NCBI RefSeq assembly: GCF_029457495.1
Contig: NZ_CP120361.1
Location: 930,001-994,000 of the forward strand
Direction: 5' to 3'
Source: Chelativorans sp. AA-79
Lineage (GTDB): Bacteria > Pseudomonadota > Alphaproteobacteria > Rhizobiales > Rhizobiaceae
DNA: 64,000 bases
Part shown: positions 48,737-56,629 of the stretch, one piece after another
Position numbering within the stretch: position 1 is the stretch's first letter
How the letters are laid out: the number at the start of each line of letters is the position of its first letter
Notes under the pieces: model-generated
The model's input: the letters and a program-made list of their open reading frames with translations, nothing else
Databases searched by the model: none
Told to the model about the DNA's origin: nothing
Program-made: the position numbers and the translations under genes

Positions 48737-48939
48737 ACACCACCGAGACCATCTCCGCCGATTGCGACAACACCCGGTGCCTCATCGTCAACGGCATCCG
48801 CTTCGTGCCAGCTTCGGCGCTCCGCGAACTGATCACCGAATCCGTCTTCATCCTCCGCAACTCGCCTCTTCCCGACGGCAAATTCAAGCGCTTCGAGCGC
48901 GCCGTTAAGAAGGCGCAGAAACAACTGGAGGCACAATGA
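48733..48939 (+). CDS. Small hypothetical protein
   Basis: 68 residues: CLIVNGIRFVPASALRELIT followed by basic helix RFERAVKKAQKQLEAQ. Overlaps neighbours by 4 bp. No family recognised. Confidence 0.6.
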   Translation: MNTTETISADCDNTRCLIVNGIRFVPASALRELITESVFILRNSPLPDGKFKRFERAVKKAQKQLEAQ

Positions 48940-50015
48940 CCGACACCGCAAATGACGTGGAAGCGCTGATCGGGTTTCCTGAGCCTACATATCTGCTGAA
49001 GTTCACCCACGATGGGCGCATTGAGTTCGGACCAGGCTTGTCCGCGGATGAGGCAACGCAGGGTGCAGCGAAGATGTTGGCGGAGCACTATAGCGCTGCG
49101 GTTTCAGAAGAAATCCGCACCCTCAAGGCTCGCTGCGAGGCGGCAGAGCGGGAGCGGGATTACCTGCTCCGATATGTCGATGAAATTCGTGCGACGAATA
49201 CCTATCGAGCCGTGGAACGCGCCGAAACCGCAGAAGCCCGCGCGAAGAAGGCTGAGGAACGCCTAGCTAAGCCGTGTGGGGAATTACCTTCTCCCACCCC
49301 GACCGTGGTTGAGATCAGCGAAACGGAAGTTGAGGCGGCAGCGCGAGCTATTGCTAATGCTTGGGGTGAAACGTGGGAGTGCTGTTGCACGGAGCAACGC
49401 GGCCTTGACTGCGATTGCGGTGACGCGATGACAGATGAGCGCGATGCATATGATGAACGGCTGTCCCGCGAAGATTGCCGTATGGCAGCCAGAGCCGCGC
49501 TCGAAGCCGCAGCGCTCGCCCATGGTGAGCCGTTCGCATGGCTCTGTAGCGGTGAAGGCGTCAACGGCTCGTGGCGGGAGACCGATGCTATCACCCGCGA
49601 TCCAGATCTAGCCACCTTCCGCATGCATGATCCGAGATGGAAGGTGACCCCGCTCTACACCCACCCCGTCCCGCAGCCGAGCGGGCCGGTGGAGGTTCTG
49701 AGGCAGCATGACGATCATGGGCCGTACTGGTCGGTCGAGCGGGAGGGTAAGGTGATCAGGCGATTTCCTCCCAGCGACTACGCCTTTGCTTCCTACTTCG
49801 CTCAAGGTGTCAACTCCGCCCTCACGTCATCCAAGCCGGATGCCCCGCAGGCGGTGCCGAGCGGGTGGCAGCTGGTGCCCGAGAAGCTAACACCTGAAAT
49901 GCGCAAAGAGTTCACGGCCCGTTGGTCTGCCCCCGCGCATTACGCCGATGCATTATGGGCTGCGCAACTGTCCGCCGCCCCCGCCGCCTCTACGGCAGGA
50001 GGTGGGGATGCGTGA
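48936..50015 (+). CDS. Mosaic coiled-coil phage protein
   Basis: 359 residues. Residues 1-60 small domain (TYLLKFTHDGRIEFGPGLSA); 60-115 coiled coil (LKARCEAAERERDYLLRYV); 130-190 a Cys-rich block (WECCCTEQRGLDCDCGDAMT) followed by ARAALEAAALAHG; the rest Pro/Ala-rich with WQLVPEKLTPEMRKEF and SAPAHYADALWAAQL. The modules recur separately in many phage proteins of unknown function (the W-LVP-x-x-x-T/S-x-E-M pattern is common), so the gene is probably assembled by recombination. Confidence 0.65.
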   Translation: MTDTANDVEALIGFPEPTYLLKFTHDGRIEFGPGLSADEATQGAAKMLAEHYSAAVSEEIRTLKARCEAAERERDYLLRYVDEIRATNTYRAVERAETAEARAKKAEERLAKPCGELPSPTPTVVEISETEVEAAARAIANAWGETWECCCTEQRGLDCDCGDAMTDERDAYDERLSREDCRMAARAALEAAALAHGEPFAWLCSGEGVNGSWRETDAITRDPDLATFRMHDPRWKVTPLYTHPVPQPSGPVEVLRQHDDHGPYWSVEREGKVIRRFPPSDYAFASYFAQGVNSALTSSKPDAPQAVPSGWQLVPEKLTPEMRKEFTARWSAPAHYADALWAAQLSAAPAASTAGGGDA

Positions 50016-50217
50016 TCTACACGGCTCTATTGCCGCAAGTGTGTCGCAACTATCTCGTGGTCGCGTATGGTGTCACGCGTGCGGCAACACGCAACGCGTG
50101 AACAGCGCGTCGTGCCTCAAACACGGCTGGCCCAAGTGCTGCGGCTTCACCATGAGCATCGACAGCCCAGAGGAACGCGTCACCCTCAAAGCAATGGAGG
50201 GCCAGGGCGATGGGTGA
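50008..50217 (+). CDS. Small zinc-ribbon protein
   Basis: 69 residues from ATG 50008, preceded by AGGAGGTGGGG. CHACGNTQRVNSASCLKHGW and CCGFTMSIDSPEER: four to five cysteines in zinc-ribbon spacing. Overlaps the following gene by 8 bp. No family recognised. Confidence 0.6.
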   Translation: MRDLHGSIAASVSQLSRGRVWCHACGNTQRVNSASCLKHGWPKCCGFTMSIDSPEERVTLKAMEGQGDG

Positions 50218-50659
50218 TCTGCGGGAACTGATAGAAAAGCTGGAGAAAGCCGCCGGCCCTGAATTGGTTCTAGACGGCATGATCTGGTGCGCCGTCAACG
50301 GCTATGAGTTCGTCCAGTGGGACGGCGCCGGGTGTGTCTATCGGAAGGTGGATGGGTCATCGTGGGACCGGGGCATCAAGCACATATCAGCCCATGAGGT
50401 TCGCCCGTATTCCGCCTCCCTCGACGCAGCGATAGCGCTGTGCGAGCGGGTGCTGCCGGGGTGGTCGTGGGAATGCCGAGTCAGCGGGACCGGCGACAAG
50501 GGACAGGCAACAGTCTGGAATCCGCGCAAGGCTCCGGGCCACAATGATGAGAAGCGCGCCACCAATTGCGCCACCGCCGCCATCGCCCTCGTCCTCGCCA
50601 CCCTCCGCGCCCTTGAAGCACAGGAGGATGGCCGCCGTGCACTCGAAGGAGACGGGTAA
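50210..50659 (+). CDS. Conserved small phage protein
   Basis: 149 residues. Starts LRELIEKLEKAAGPELVLDG; the middle has the SLDAAIALCERVLPGWSW and YSASLDAA pattern found in many rhizophage and enterophage proteins; C-terminus NCATAAIALVLATLRALEAQ. Role unknown. Last gene before the operator pair at 50693. Confidence 0.65.
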   Translation: MGDLRELIEKLEKAAGPELVLDGMIWCAVNGYEFVQWDGAGCVYRKVDGSSWDRGIKHISAHEVRPYSASLDAAIALCERVLPGWSWECRVSGTGDKGQATVWNPRKAPGHNDEKRATNCATAAIALVLATLRALEAQEDGRRALEGDG

Positions 50660-50692
50660 GATCGCCTTTCCACCAAATCGCTTGCGCCTCAC

Positions 50693-50731
50693 TTGACGCA
50701 CAAAATGCTTCAATATAGCGTAAATTGCATC
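50693..50731 (+). promoter_or_regulatory. Type A operator pair with promoter, plus strand
   Basis: TTGACG (50693-50698), TATAGCGT at 50714; operators GACGC-ACAAAAT-GCTTC (50695-50711) and ATAGC-GTAAATT-GCATC (50715-50731), spaced 20 bp. Geometry is identical to 27875-27913. Drives the last block of genes including xis and int, so integration and excision would come under the repressor. Confidence 0.8.
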
Positions 50732-50745
50732 ACAGAGATTCAGCC

Positions 50746-50865
50746 ATGAAAACGATGACCGAAAAGCAATTGGGCACCTATCTGGTGAAGGAACTGGAGA
50801 AGGCGCTGCTTGGGAAGCAGGGCCGGAAACCTGCCGCGCGCAAGATCCGGAAGGCGGCAGCATGA
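50746..50865 (+). CDS. 39-aa basic peptide
   Basis: First ORF after the operator pair: ATG 50746, stop overlapping the next start (ATGA). MKTMTEKQLGTYLVKELEKA continues with a strongly basic end (KQGRKPAARKIRKAA). Amphipathic N-terminal helix plus basic tail suggests nucleic-acid binding or a leader peptide. No family recognised. Confidence 0.65.
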   Translation: MKTMTEKQLGTYLVKELEKALLGKQGRKPAARKIRKAAA

Positions 50866-51524
50866 ACGCCATCGTCAGCCGCCAATTTCCCGACCTTCCA
50901 GCGCGCATGTCATCGCTGCCGCGCTCGAAGACCGGCTTTCCGATCCCGTACTTCGCCGAAGAGGTGAACGGCGAGCGCGATTTCCGCGTCGTCTCGGCAC
51001 AGAAGATGGCGCATGCCGTCCGTCATTCCCGCTGCTGGGTATGCGGGCAGACGATGGGAAAATACAAGGCCTTCGTCATAGGCCCGATGTGCGGCATCAA
51101 CCGGACAATCTCCGATCCGCCATCGCACCGGGAATGCGCAATCTTTTCCGCGAAGAACTGCCCGTTCCTGTCGCGGCCGCTGGCCCAGCGGCGCACGCGC
51201 GGCCTACCCGACGAACGCCGCGAGGCTGCCGGATTCGGCCTCAAGCGCAATCCCGGCGCCGTCGGTGTGTGGATCACCACCAGTTTCCGGCCGTTCCGAC
51301 CACGCGCCGGAAATGACGGCATTCTGTTTCGCATCGGCGATCCTATCGAGGTGCTTTGGTTCGCCGAGGGAAGGGAAGCTACCCGCGCCGAGGTCGAGCG
51401 CTCCGTTGAAACGGGGCTGCCGTCCCTGCGCGAGCTTGCGGAGATGGATGGGCCCGAGGGCATCGCCGAGCTTGAGCGCTGCGTGGAGCAGTTCATGCCG
51501 CGGTTGCCGGAGCCATCGGCATGA
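50862..51524 (+). CDS. Hypothetical phage protein with Cys cluster
   Basis: 220 residues. CWVCGQTMGKYKAFVIGPMC, then CAIFSAKNCPF: possible zinc site. GLPDERREAAGFGLKRNPG and VGVWITTSFRPFRP follow; C-terminal helix EGIAELERCVEQFMPRL. Proteins with this layout occur in rhizobial and gammaproteobacterial prophages without a known role. Confidence 0.65.
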   Translation: MNAIVSRQFPDLPARMSSLPRSKTGFPIPYFAEEVNGERDFRVVSAQKMAHAVRHSRCWVCGQTMGKYKAFVIGPMCGINRTISDPPSHRECAIFSAKNCPFLSRPLAQRRTRGLPDERREAAGFGLKRNPGAVGVWITTSFRPFRPRAGNDGILFRIGDPIEVLWFAEGREATRAEVERSVETGLPSLRELAEMDGPEGIAELERCVEQFMPRLPEPSA

Positions 51525-51826
51525 AACTCGATTTCCGCCGAGGCCGCAACCGCTGGGGCCATGCAATCCACGGAAGCACCTTCTATCAGGTGAAGCCGGA
51601 AAGGCTGTTCGACCGAATCCGCGACTGGTTGGACGGTGCGGTTCGTATGAGCTTCATGGTGCACCACCCGGGCAATCCAAAGCCCGGCGATACCGTTCTC
51701 TGGACGGCGACGGACGAATCCGAGCGCCGGGCCACGATCTACCGCGTCAAACGCTCCTATGACCCTCAAGACATGTTCACGCTCTATGTGCGCCTGACGC
51801 CGGATGGGCGCGGGAGGGTTTCATGA
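51521..51826 (+). CDS. Hypothetical phage protein
   Basis: 101 residues; basic, beta-rich (WGHAIHGSTFYQVKPERLFD; TIYRVKRSYDPQDMFTLYVR). Overlaps both neighbours by 4 bp. No family recognised. Confidence 0.6.
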   Translation: MKLDFRRGRNRWGHAIHGSTFYQVKPERLFDRIRDWLDGAVRMSFMVHHPGNPKPGDTVLWTATDESERRATIYRVKRSYDPQDMFTLYVRLTPDGRGRVS

Positions 51827-52035
51827 GCCGCCTTACACCCGAGCAGCACCAGTTGATGGCTGCGGGCAAAGCCGTCGTAGCCCACTGCCGCGACTGCCGA
51901 ACCGAATTCTTTCTGGGCGAGTTGCCGATGGATTCCCGTGACTTCCTCAAGGCGATCCGGAAGGCAAAGTGTCCCACAGAATCCGGGCACAACCTCTACA
52001 TGGGGCCGTGGAAAGGTGAGGGGGCGAAATCGTGA
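51823..52035 (+). CDS. Small Cys-containing protein
   Basis: 70 residues. AHCRDCRTEFFLGELP and a later KCPTESGHNLYMG: CxxC plus C...H, possible single zinc site. Overlaps neighbours by 4 bp. No family recognised. Confidence 0.6.
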   Translation: MSRLTPEQHQLMAAGKAVVAHCRDCRTEFFLGELPMDSRDFLKAIRKAKCPTESGHNLYMGPWKGEGAKS

Positions 52036-52721
52036 CAAAGCCCCTCCGAGCCTACACCGTCACTGAAGAATATGAGAACACCGGAGCGGTCATCTTCGCC
52101 GTTCACAACGTCGTGGCGCGCCGCCTGGGCGCGAACGAATATGCCGATGGTGAATTCTCCGCAGTGAGCTGCCGCCGCGCTCCATGGGCCGATGCCTATG
52201 CCGGGAAGCCGATCCCGGCCCGCGTCATGATCGCCCATGGCTGGCATTTCGAGTGCTCCGAGTGCGGAGCGTGCATCGATGAGGATTGGCTTTGCGATAA
52301 CGGGCTGCCCCTCGAAGGCGTGATAGGCACCCAGCACAGCCATGTCTTCTGCGGCTCGCGTTGCGCTCGCAGGTATTACAGCCTACGCCGCCGTCGCAAG
52401 GCTGAGGAGCAGCGTGCCATCGAGGCGTTCAAGGCCATCGTGCGCCGGAGATTCCCCGACGCTGATTTCTGCGATGAAGCCGATGGCGACCGCTTTCGCG
52501 AGCGCCACCACGCCTATGTGATCCCCGGCCGAGGCGGCTGGCACTGGAAGCAGGTCGTGATCGCGTTCCGCTTCCCCGGCATGAAGATCGGACCGGCCCA
52601 TTTCCGCATGGACGGCAATTACCGCATGGGACCGGATTTCGCGGGCTACACTTGTTGCGCCGGCGACAAGGAGGCATTCGAGGCTTACGCCAAGGCGACC
52701 AGGAGAGCGGCCGATGGATGA
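52032..52721 (+). CDS. Hypothetical phage protein with two Cys pairs
   Basis: 229 residues from GTG 52032 (GTGA overlap). FECSECGACIDEDWLCDNGL and HVFCGSRCARRYYSLRRRRK form a plausible zinc finger next to a basic stretch. The C-terminal 70 residues are aromatic and basic (WKQVVIAFRFPGMKIGPAHF). Possibly DNA binding. It overlaps xis by 8 bp. Confidence 0.6.
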   Translation: MTKPLRAYTVTEEYENTGAVIFAVHNVVARRLGANEYADGEFSAVSCRRAPWADAYAGKPIPARVMIAHGWHFECSECGACIDEDWLCDNGLPLEGVIGTQHSHVFCGSRCARRYYSLRRRRKAEEQRAIEAFKAIVRRRFPDADFCDEADGDRFRERHHAYVIPGRGGWHWKQVVIAFRFPGMKIGPAHFRMDGNYRMGPDFAGYTCCAGDKEAFEAYAKATRRAADG

Positions 52722-53055
52722 CCGCCCGACCGTCTTCACTCCCCGCACCCTTGCCGAACGTTGGGAATGCTCCGAGCGCCACGTCCGCAACATGATCGAT
52801 CGAGGGGAATTGCCAGCCTTCCGCCTTGGCGGCAAACTGCTGCGCATTCGTGGGGAAGATGTAGAGGCGTTCGAATGTCAGACTGGAGACTTACCCGGCT
52901 TAAGGGAGAGTTCTGCGTCACATGGGATGAACCAGGGCCAGACGGAGCAGTCATCCGGCGACGTTATCGCCTTGGAACGAGTGACCCCAAAGAGGCGTCC
53001 CGCATCGCCCCGGCTCGATACGCCGAGCTTACGCGCCCGCGCGGCACGACAGTAG
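52714..53055 (+). CDS. xis: Excisionase-like protein (MerR/AlpA-type winged helix)
   Basis: 113 residues. VFTPRTLAERWECSERHVRN, MIDRGELPAFRLGGKLLRIR and GEDVEAF are the standard excisionase/AlpA HTH (residues 8-52). The remaining 60 residues are encoded in the 181 bp that overlap the int gene in another frame and are Pro/Arg/Ser-rich. Expected to bend DNA at the att arm and direct integrase to excision. Confidence 0.8.
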   Translation: MDDRPTVFTPRTLAERWECSERHVRNMIDRGELPAFRLGGKLLRIRGEDVEAFECQTGDLPGLRESSASHGMNQGQTEQSSGDVIALERVTPKRRPASPRLDTPSLRARAARQ

Positions 53056-53891
53056 AGGATCTTTGGAAGGGCTATTGTGCCGACATGGAGGGCCGCGCAG
53101 TCGTCGGCACCATGAAGCACACTTGGAAGGCGCTGAAGGATCGCTTCGGGCCTCTGGAAGGGGAGGCGGTCTCGATCGCTGACTGCCGCGCCCATATTGC
53201 CGAGCGCCGTGCATTGCGCTCCGAGCGTTTTCCCAACGGAATTCAGGACGGAACGATCCATACCGAGCTCGGACACCTGCGAATGGTGCTTCTCTGGGCT
53301 GAAAAGCACAAGCTCATCGAGAAGGCGCCGGCAATCGAGCGTCCGTCGAAGCCCGAGCCGAAGGCGGACCATCTGACCCGGGGCGAGGTGCGCCGACTCC
53401 TCGATGCCGGCAATGCTCCTCACATTCGCCTCGCCATCCTGCTCATGATCGGCACCGGTGCGCGCAACGAGGCGGCGCTGCAGCTCACTTGGGATCGCGT
53501 CGATTTCGATCGCCGCATGATCCAGTTGCGCAATCCCTTCGACAAGTCGCGCCGGAAGGGCCGTGCCACGGTGCCCATGAACGACACGCTGTTCGCCGCG
53601 CTGGAGTCGAGCCGGAAGGTGGCGCTCACTCCCTTTGTCATCGAGTGGGCCGGGCGTCAGGTCAGATCGATCAAGCGCGGGCTGAAGGCGGCCGGTCAGG
53701 CCATCGGGCGCCCGGACGTTTCGCCGCACATGCTGCGCCACTCCGCGGCGGTCTGGCTCGCCGAGGATGGTCATTCCATGTGGGAGATATCTGAGTTCCT
53801 CGGCCACAGCGACATCAAGACCACGACGAAAATCTATGCCCGGTTCTCGCCGACGCACCTGCGCAAGCTGGCGGATTCGCTCAATGTCTAG
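52875..53891 (+). CDS. int: Tyrosine integrase
   Basis: 338 residues from ATG 52875. N-terminal arm-binding part, SAM-like core-binding region (residues ~60-150, TVEDLWKGYCADMEGRAVVG), then catalytic domain with R197 (GTGARNEAAL), K228 (RRKGR), H285 and R288 (PHMLRHS), H311 (LGHSD) and the nucleophile Y321 (TKIYARF). All active-site residues are present. It ends 75 bp before tRNA-Val, whose 3' end faces it, so the tRNA is the attachment site. Confidence 0.95.
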   Translation: MSDWRLTRLKGEFCVTWDEPGPDGAVIRRRYRLGTSDPKEASRIAPARYAELTRPRGTTVEDLWKGYCADMEGRAVVGTMKHTWKALKDRFGPLEGEAVSIADCRAHIAERRALRSERFPNGIQDGTIHTELGHLRMVLLWAEKHKLIEKAPAIERPSKPEPKADHLTRGEVRRLLDAGNAPHIRLAILLMIGTGARNEAALQLTWDRVDFDRRMIQLRNPFDKSRRKGRATVPMNDTLFAALESSRKVALTPFVIEWAGRQVRSIKRGLKAAGQAIGRPDVSPHMLRHSAAVWLAEDGHSMWEISEFLGHSDIKTTTKIYARFSPTHLRKLADSLNV

Positions 53892-53966
53892 GTTTGTCGA
53901 ACCTGATGAGCACTATGTAATTCGGACTGGCGATGTATGGGAAATCAAGGGGGGCAAGGGACCGGA
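53892..53966. other. Prophage-host junction (att region)
   Basis: 75 bp between int and the encoded CCA end of tRNA-Val. The att core is expected to lie in the 3' half of the tRNA (53967 to about 54005), and integrase arm sites in this stretch. The core cannot be delimited because the other junction is outside the window. Confidence 0.6.
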
Positions 53967-54041
<75 letters not shown>

Positions 54042-54117
54042 ATCCGACGCGCCGCATAGACCATAACTGACCCGTTCGCGTCAATAGAAAGGTTGGTGCA
54101 GAAGGGCTCGTGAATTG

Positions 54118-54480
54118 TCAGGCTGCCTGAAGCAGTTTCTCCACCTCGCTCACCAGTTCGCGCAGGTGGAACGGCTTCGAAAGTACCTTGGCGTCCCGCG
54201 GCGCCTTCGAATCGGGATTCAGCGCCACCGCGGCAAATCCGGTGATGAACATGACCTTCAGATCCGGGTCGATCTCCGTCGCGCGCCGGGCGAGCTCGAT
54301 GCCGTCCATCTCCGGCATGACGATGTCGGTCAGGAGCAGAGAGAAAGGCTCCTCGCGCAATCTCTCATAGGCCCCCGCGCCATTGTCGAAATCGATCACC
54401 TCGTAACCAGCCCGCTCCAGCGCCTTCACGAGGAAGCGCCGCATATCGTCGTCGTCTTCTGCAAGAAGAATTCGTGCCAT
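54118..54480 (-). CDS. cpdR: Single-domain response regulator CpdR
   Basis: 120 residues, receiver domain only. Acidic pocket at residues 8-11 (AEDDDD), phospho-acceptor D52 (LLLTDIVMPEMDG), Thr in FITGFAA and Lys in LSKPFHL. It ends in Gln-Ala-Ala, the type of tail recognised by ClpX. In Caulobacter and Sinorhizobium, unphosphorylated CpdR localises ClpXP and triggers cell-cycle proteolysis, including CtrA. The GFAAVALNPDSKAPRDAKVL sequence is typical of the CpdR group. Host gene, next to tRNA-Val. Confidence 0.9.
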   Translation of the reverse strand: MARILLAEDDDDMRRFLVKALERAGYEVIDFDNGAGAYERLREEPFSLLLTDIVMPEMDGIELARRATEIDPDLKVMFITGFAAVALNPDSKAPRDAKVLSKPFHLRELVSEVEKLLQAA

Positions 54481-54675
54481 CGCGTCTACCGAACCATTTC
54501 CGCCCCGCCCCGAGGCTGTCCCAGCTATATGTTTTGAACAGGGTAAATATCAAGTGAATGATGGCTTCGACGAGATCTTGGAGCCCGCGGCGCTCTGGAC
54601 AGGGATCGATCCGGGTGGCAGGTTCGTTAATCTCGAACCGGAGGGCATTTCCACGGTATGGATATGAGGCGGTAG

Positions 54676-55566
54676 ATGGGCGCAGAGGTGGACTTTTCCG
54701 GAACCCCGGCTTTCCAGGTCTTGAGTTCGGGCGAACAACGGGTCCCCTTCATCTTCAACTCTCCTCACAGCGGGCGCTGCTATCCGCCCCGCTTCCTTGC
54801 AATGAGCAAGCTCGACCCGGCCACCATCAGGCGCTCGGAAGACTGCTATGTGGACGAACTCTTTGCGGCAGCCGCAGCCCTTGGAGCCCCGTTGCTCACC
54901 GCCAACTTCCCGCGTGCCTATCTGGATGTCAACCGGGAGCCCTGGGAGCTCGATCCCCGCATGTTCCGCGAGCCGGTGCCGCCTTTCGCGAATATCCGCT
55001 CGCCGCGTGTGGCCGGCGGCCTCGGCACGATCCCGAAGCTCGTGGGCGAGGGGCTCGACATCTACCCGGCGCGCCTGCCGCTTACCGAGGCACTCTCGCG
55101 CATCGAGGATATCTACAAGCCCTATCACGCCTGCCTCGCCGAGCTTCTCGTCGGCACCCGGGAGAAATTCGGCTATGCGATCCTGATCGACTGCCATTCG
55201 ATGCCGGCCAATATCCGCGTCGGTGACGGCCCGCTCAGGCCGGACTTCATCCTGGGTGACCGCTTTGGTTCCTCGGCGGCACCAGCGCTCACGCAGCATG
55301 CGGTGGCGCTTCTTGCCGAGAAGGGATATGCCGTCGCGCACAACAAGCCCTATGCCGGCGGCTTCATCACCGAGCACTATGGCAGGCCGGCAGAACGGCT
55401 GCATGCGCTGCAGATCGAAATCAGCCGCGGGCTTTACATGAACGAGCGCACGCTCGAGCGGACCGGCCGGTTCCAGGCGCTTGCGAATGATCTCAAGGAT
55501 TTCGTTCACGGGCTCACGAGAATCCCCGAACAGCACTTCCTCACAATGCCGCTGGCGGCGGAATAG
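54676..55566 (+). CDS. N-formylglutamate amidohydrolase
   Basis: 296 residues. FIFNSPHSGRCYPPRF (metal-binding His), DCYVDELFAAAAALGAPLL, YLDVNREPWELDP and AILIDCHSMPANIR are the family signature; C-terminus HALQIEISRGLYMNE. It hydrolyses N-formyl-L-glutamate to glutamate and formate, the last step of one histidine degradation route. No other hut genes adjoin it. In Rhizobiales it is often next to cpdR, as here. Confidence 0.9.
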   Translation: MGAEVDFSGTPAFQVLSSGEQRVPFIFNSPHSGRCYPPRFLAMSKLDPATIRRSEDCYVDELFAAAAALGAPLLTANFPRAYLDVNREPWELDPRMFREPVPPFANIRSPRVAGGLGTIPKLVGEGLDIYPARLPLTEALSRIEDIYKPYHACLAELLVGTREKFGYAILIDCHSMPANIRVGDGPLRPDFILGDRFGSSAAPALTQHAVALLAEKGYAVAHNKPYAGGFITEHYGRPAERLHALQIEISRGLYMNERTLERTGRFQALANDLKDFVHGLTRIPEQHFLTMPLAAE

Positions 55567-55813
55567 TCGGAAATCCGTCTTCGCCGTAAAAAGAGACCGT
55601 ATCGTTTTCACGACACGGTCACAAGTCTAGGGAGGAAACGCCCAAGGTGGGCATGGACAGAATCATCTGTCCGAATCACAGTTTATGCTGCATTGCACAA
55701 TTGTCAAGCCCTGCTACAAATTTGTGCACAAAGGACTGGATTCGTGGATCGCAATCCGCTTTCTTCCACGTCGAATCGAGCAGCCCTGGCTGCGCTTCCT
55801 TCAGGGGAACACC

Positions 55814-56593
55814 ATGCCCAACAGCCCTTCGCCCGACTTTATGCGCAGGATCGCCGCCGCCGCCGCTGCCGAAACGCTTCCGCGCTTCCGCCAGGGAGGG
55901 CATGTCGTCAACAAGCACGAGAGCGGCTTCGATCCGGTCACGGAGGCGGACCGGTCGGCCGAGCAGGCGATCCGCCGTCTTGTCCGCGAGAGCTTCCCGG
56001 AGCACGGCATCGTGGGCGAGGAGTTCGGAACGGAGAACGGAGACAGCAGCCATCTCTGGGTGATCGACCCGATCGACGGCACGCGCGCCTTCATCTCCGG
56101 CTTGCCGCTCTGGGGGACGCTGGTCGGGCTCATGGTCGACGGCGATGCGGTGGCGGGCATGATGTCGCAGCCCTTCATCGGAGAGCTCTACTATGCCGAC
56201 GGCGGTGGTGCCTTTTACGAGGGGCCGGGCGGTTCGCGCAGGCTTTCCACACGGGGCACGACCGCCCTGGGCGACGCCACGCTCTGTACCACGACTCCCG
56301 CTCTTTTCGACGGGCCCCGCCGGGCGCTGTACGACCGGGTGGAGGCAGCCGTGCGCCTGCCGCGCTACGGCACGGATTGCTACGCCTATGCAATGGTGGC
56401 CGCCGGGCACGTGGACCTTGTCATCGAATGCGGGTTGCAGCCCTATGACATCGTCGCACTCATCCCCATCATCGAGAAGGCGGGCGGGGTGGTGACCACT
56501 TGGGCGGGAGTGGCCGCGGAGGCGGGCGGAGACATCGTGGCCGCCGCCACGCCCGAACTTCACGCGCGGGCGCTCGAATATCTGCAGGGGTGA
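55814..56593 (+). CDS. hisN: Histidinol-phosphatase, inositol monophosphatase family
   Basis: 259 residues from ATG 55814 with AGGGGAA upstream; the frame is open earlier but has no ribosome site. Metal-binding motifs: EADRSAEQAI, GEEFG, DPIDGTRAFISGLPLWGT, and QPYDIVALIPIIEKAGG. This is the HisN subgroup of IMPase-like proteins, which removes phosphate from histidinol phosphate in alphaproteobacteria and actinobacteria. Neighbouring N-formylglutamate hydrolase links to histidine metabolism as well. Confidence 0.85.
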   Translation: MPNSPSPDFMRRIAAAAAAETLPRFRQGGHVVNKHESGFDPVTEADRSAEQAIRRLVRESFPEHGIVGEEFGTENGDSSHLWVIDPIDGTRAFISGLPLWGTLVGLMVDGDAVAGMMSQPFIGELYYADGGGAFYEGPGGSRRLSTRGTTALGDATLCTTTPALFDGPRRALYDRVEAAVRLPRYGTDCYAYAMVAAGHVDLVIECGLQPYDIVALIPIIEKAGGVVTTWAGVAAEAGGDIVAAATPELHARALEYLQG

Positions 56594-56629
56594 CGATCGC
56601 GTGGCAAGATGCCATCCGGCGGAAACCGG

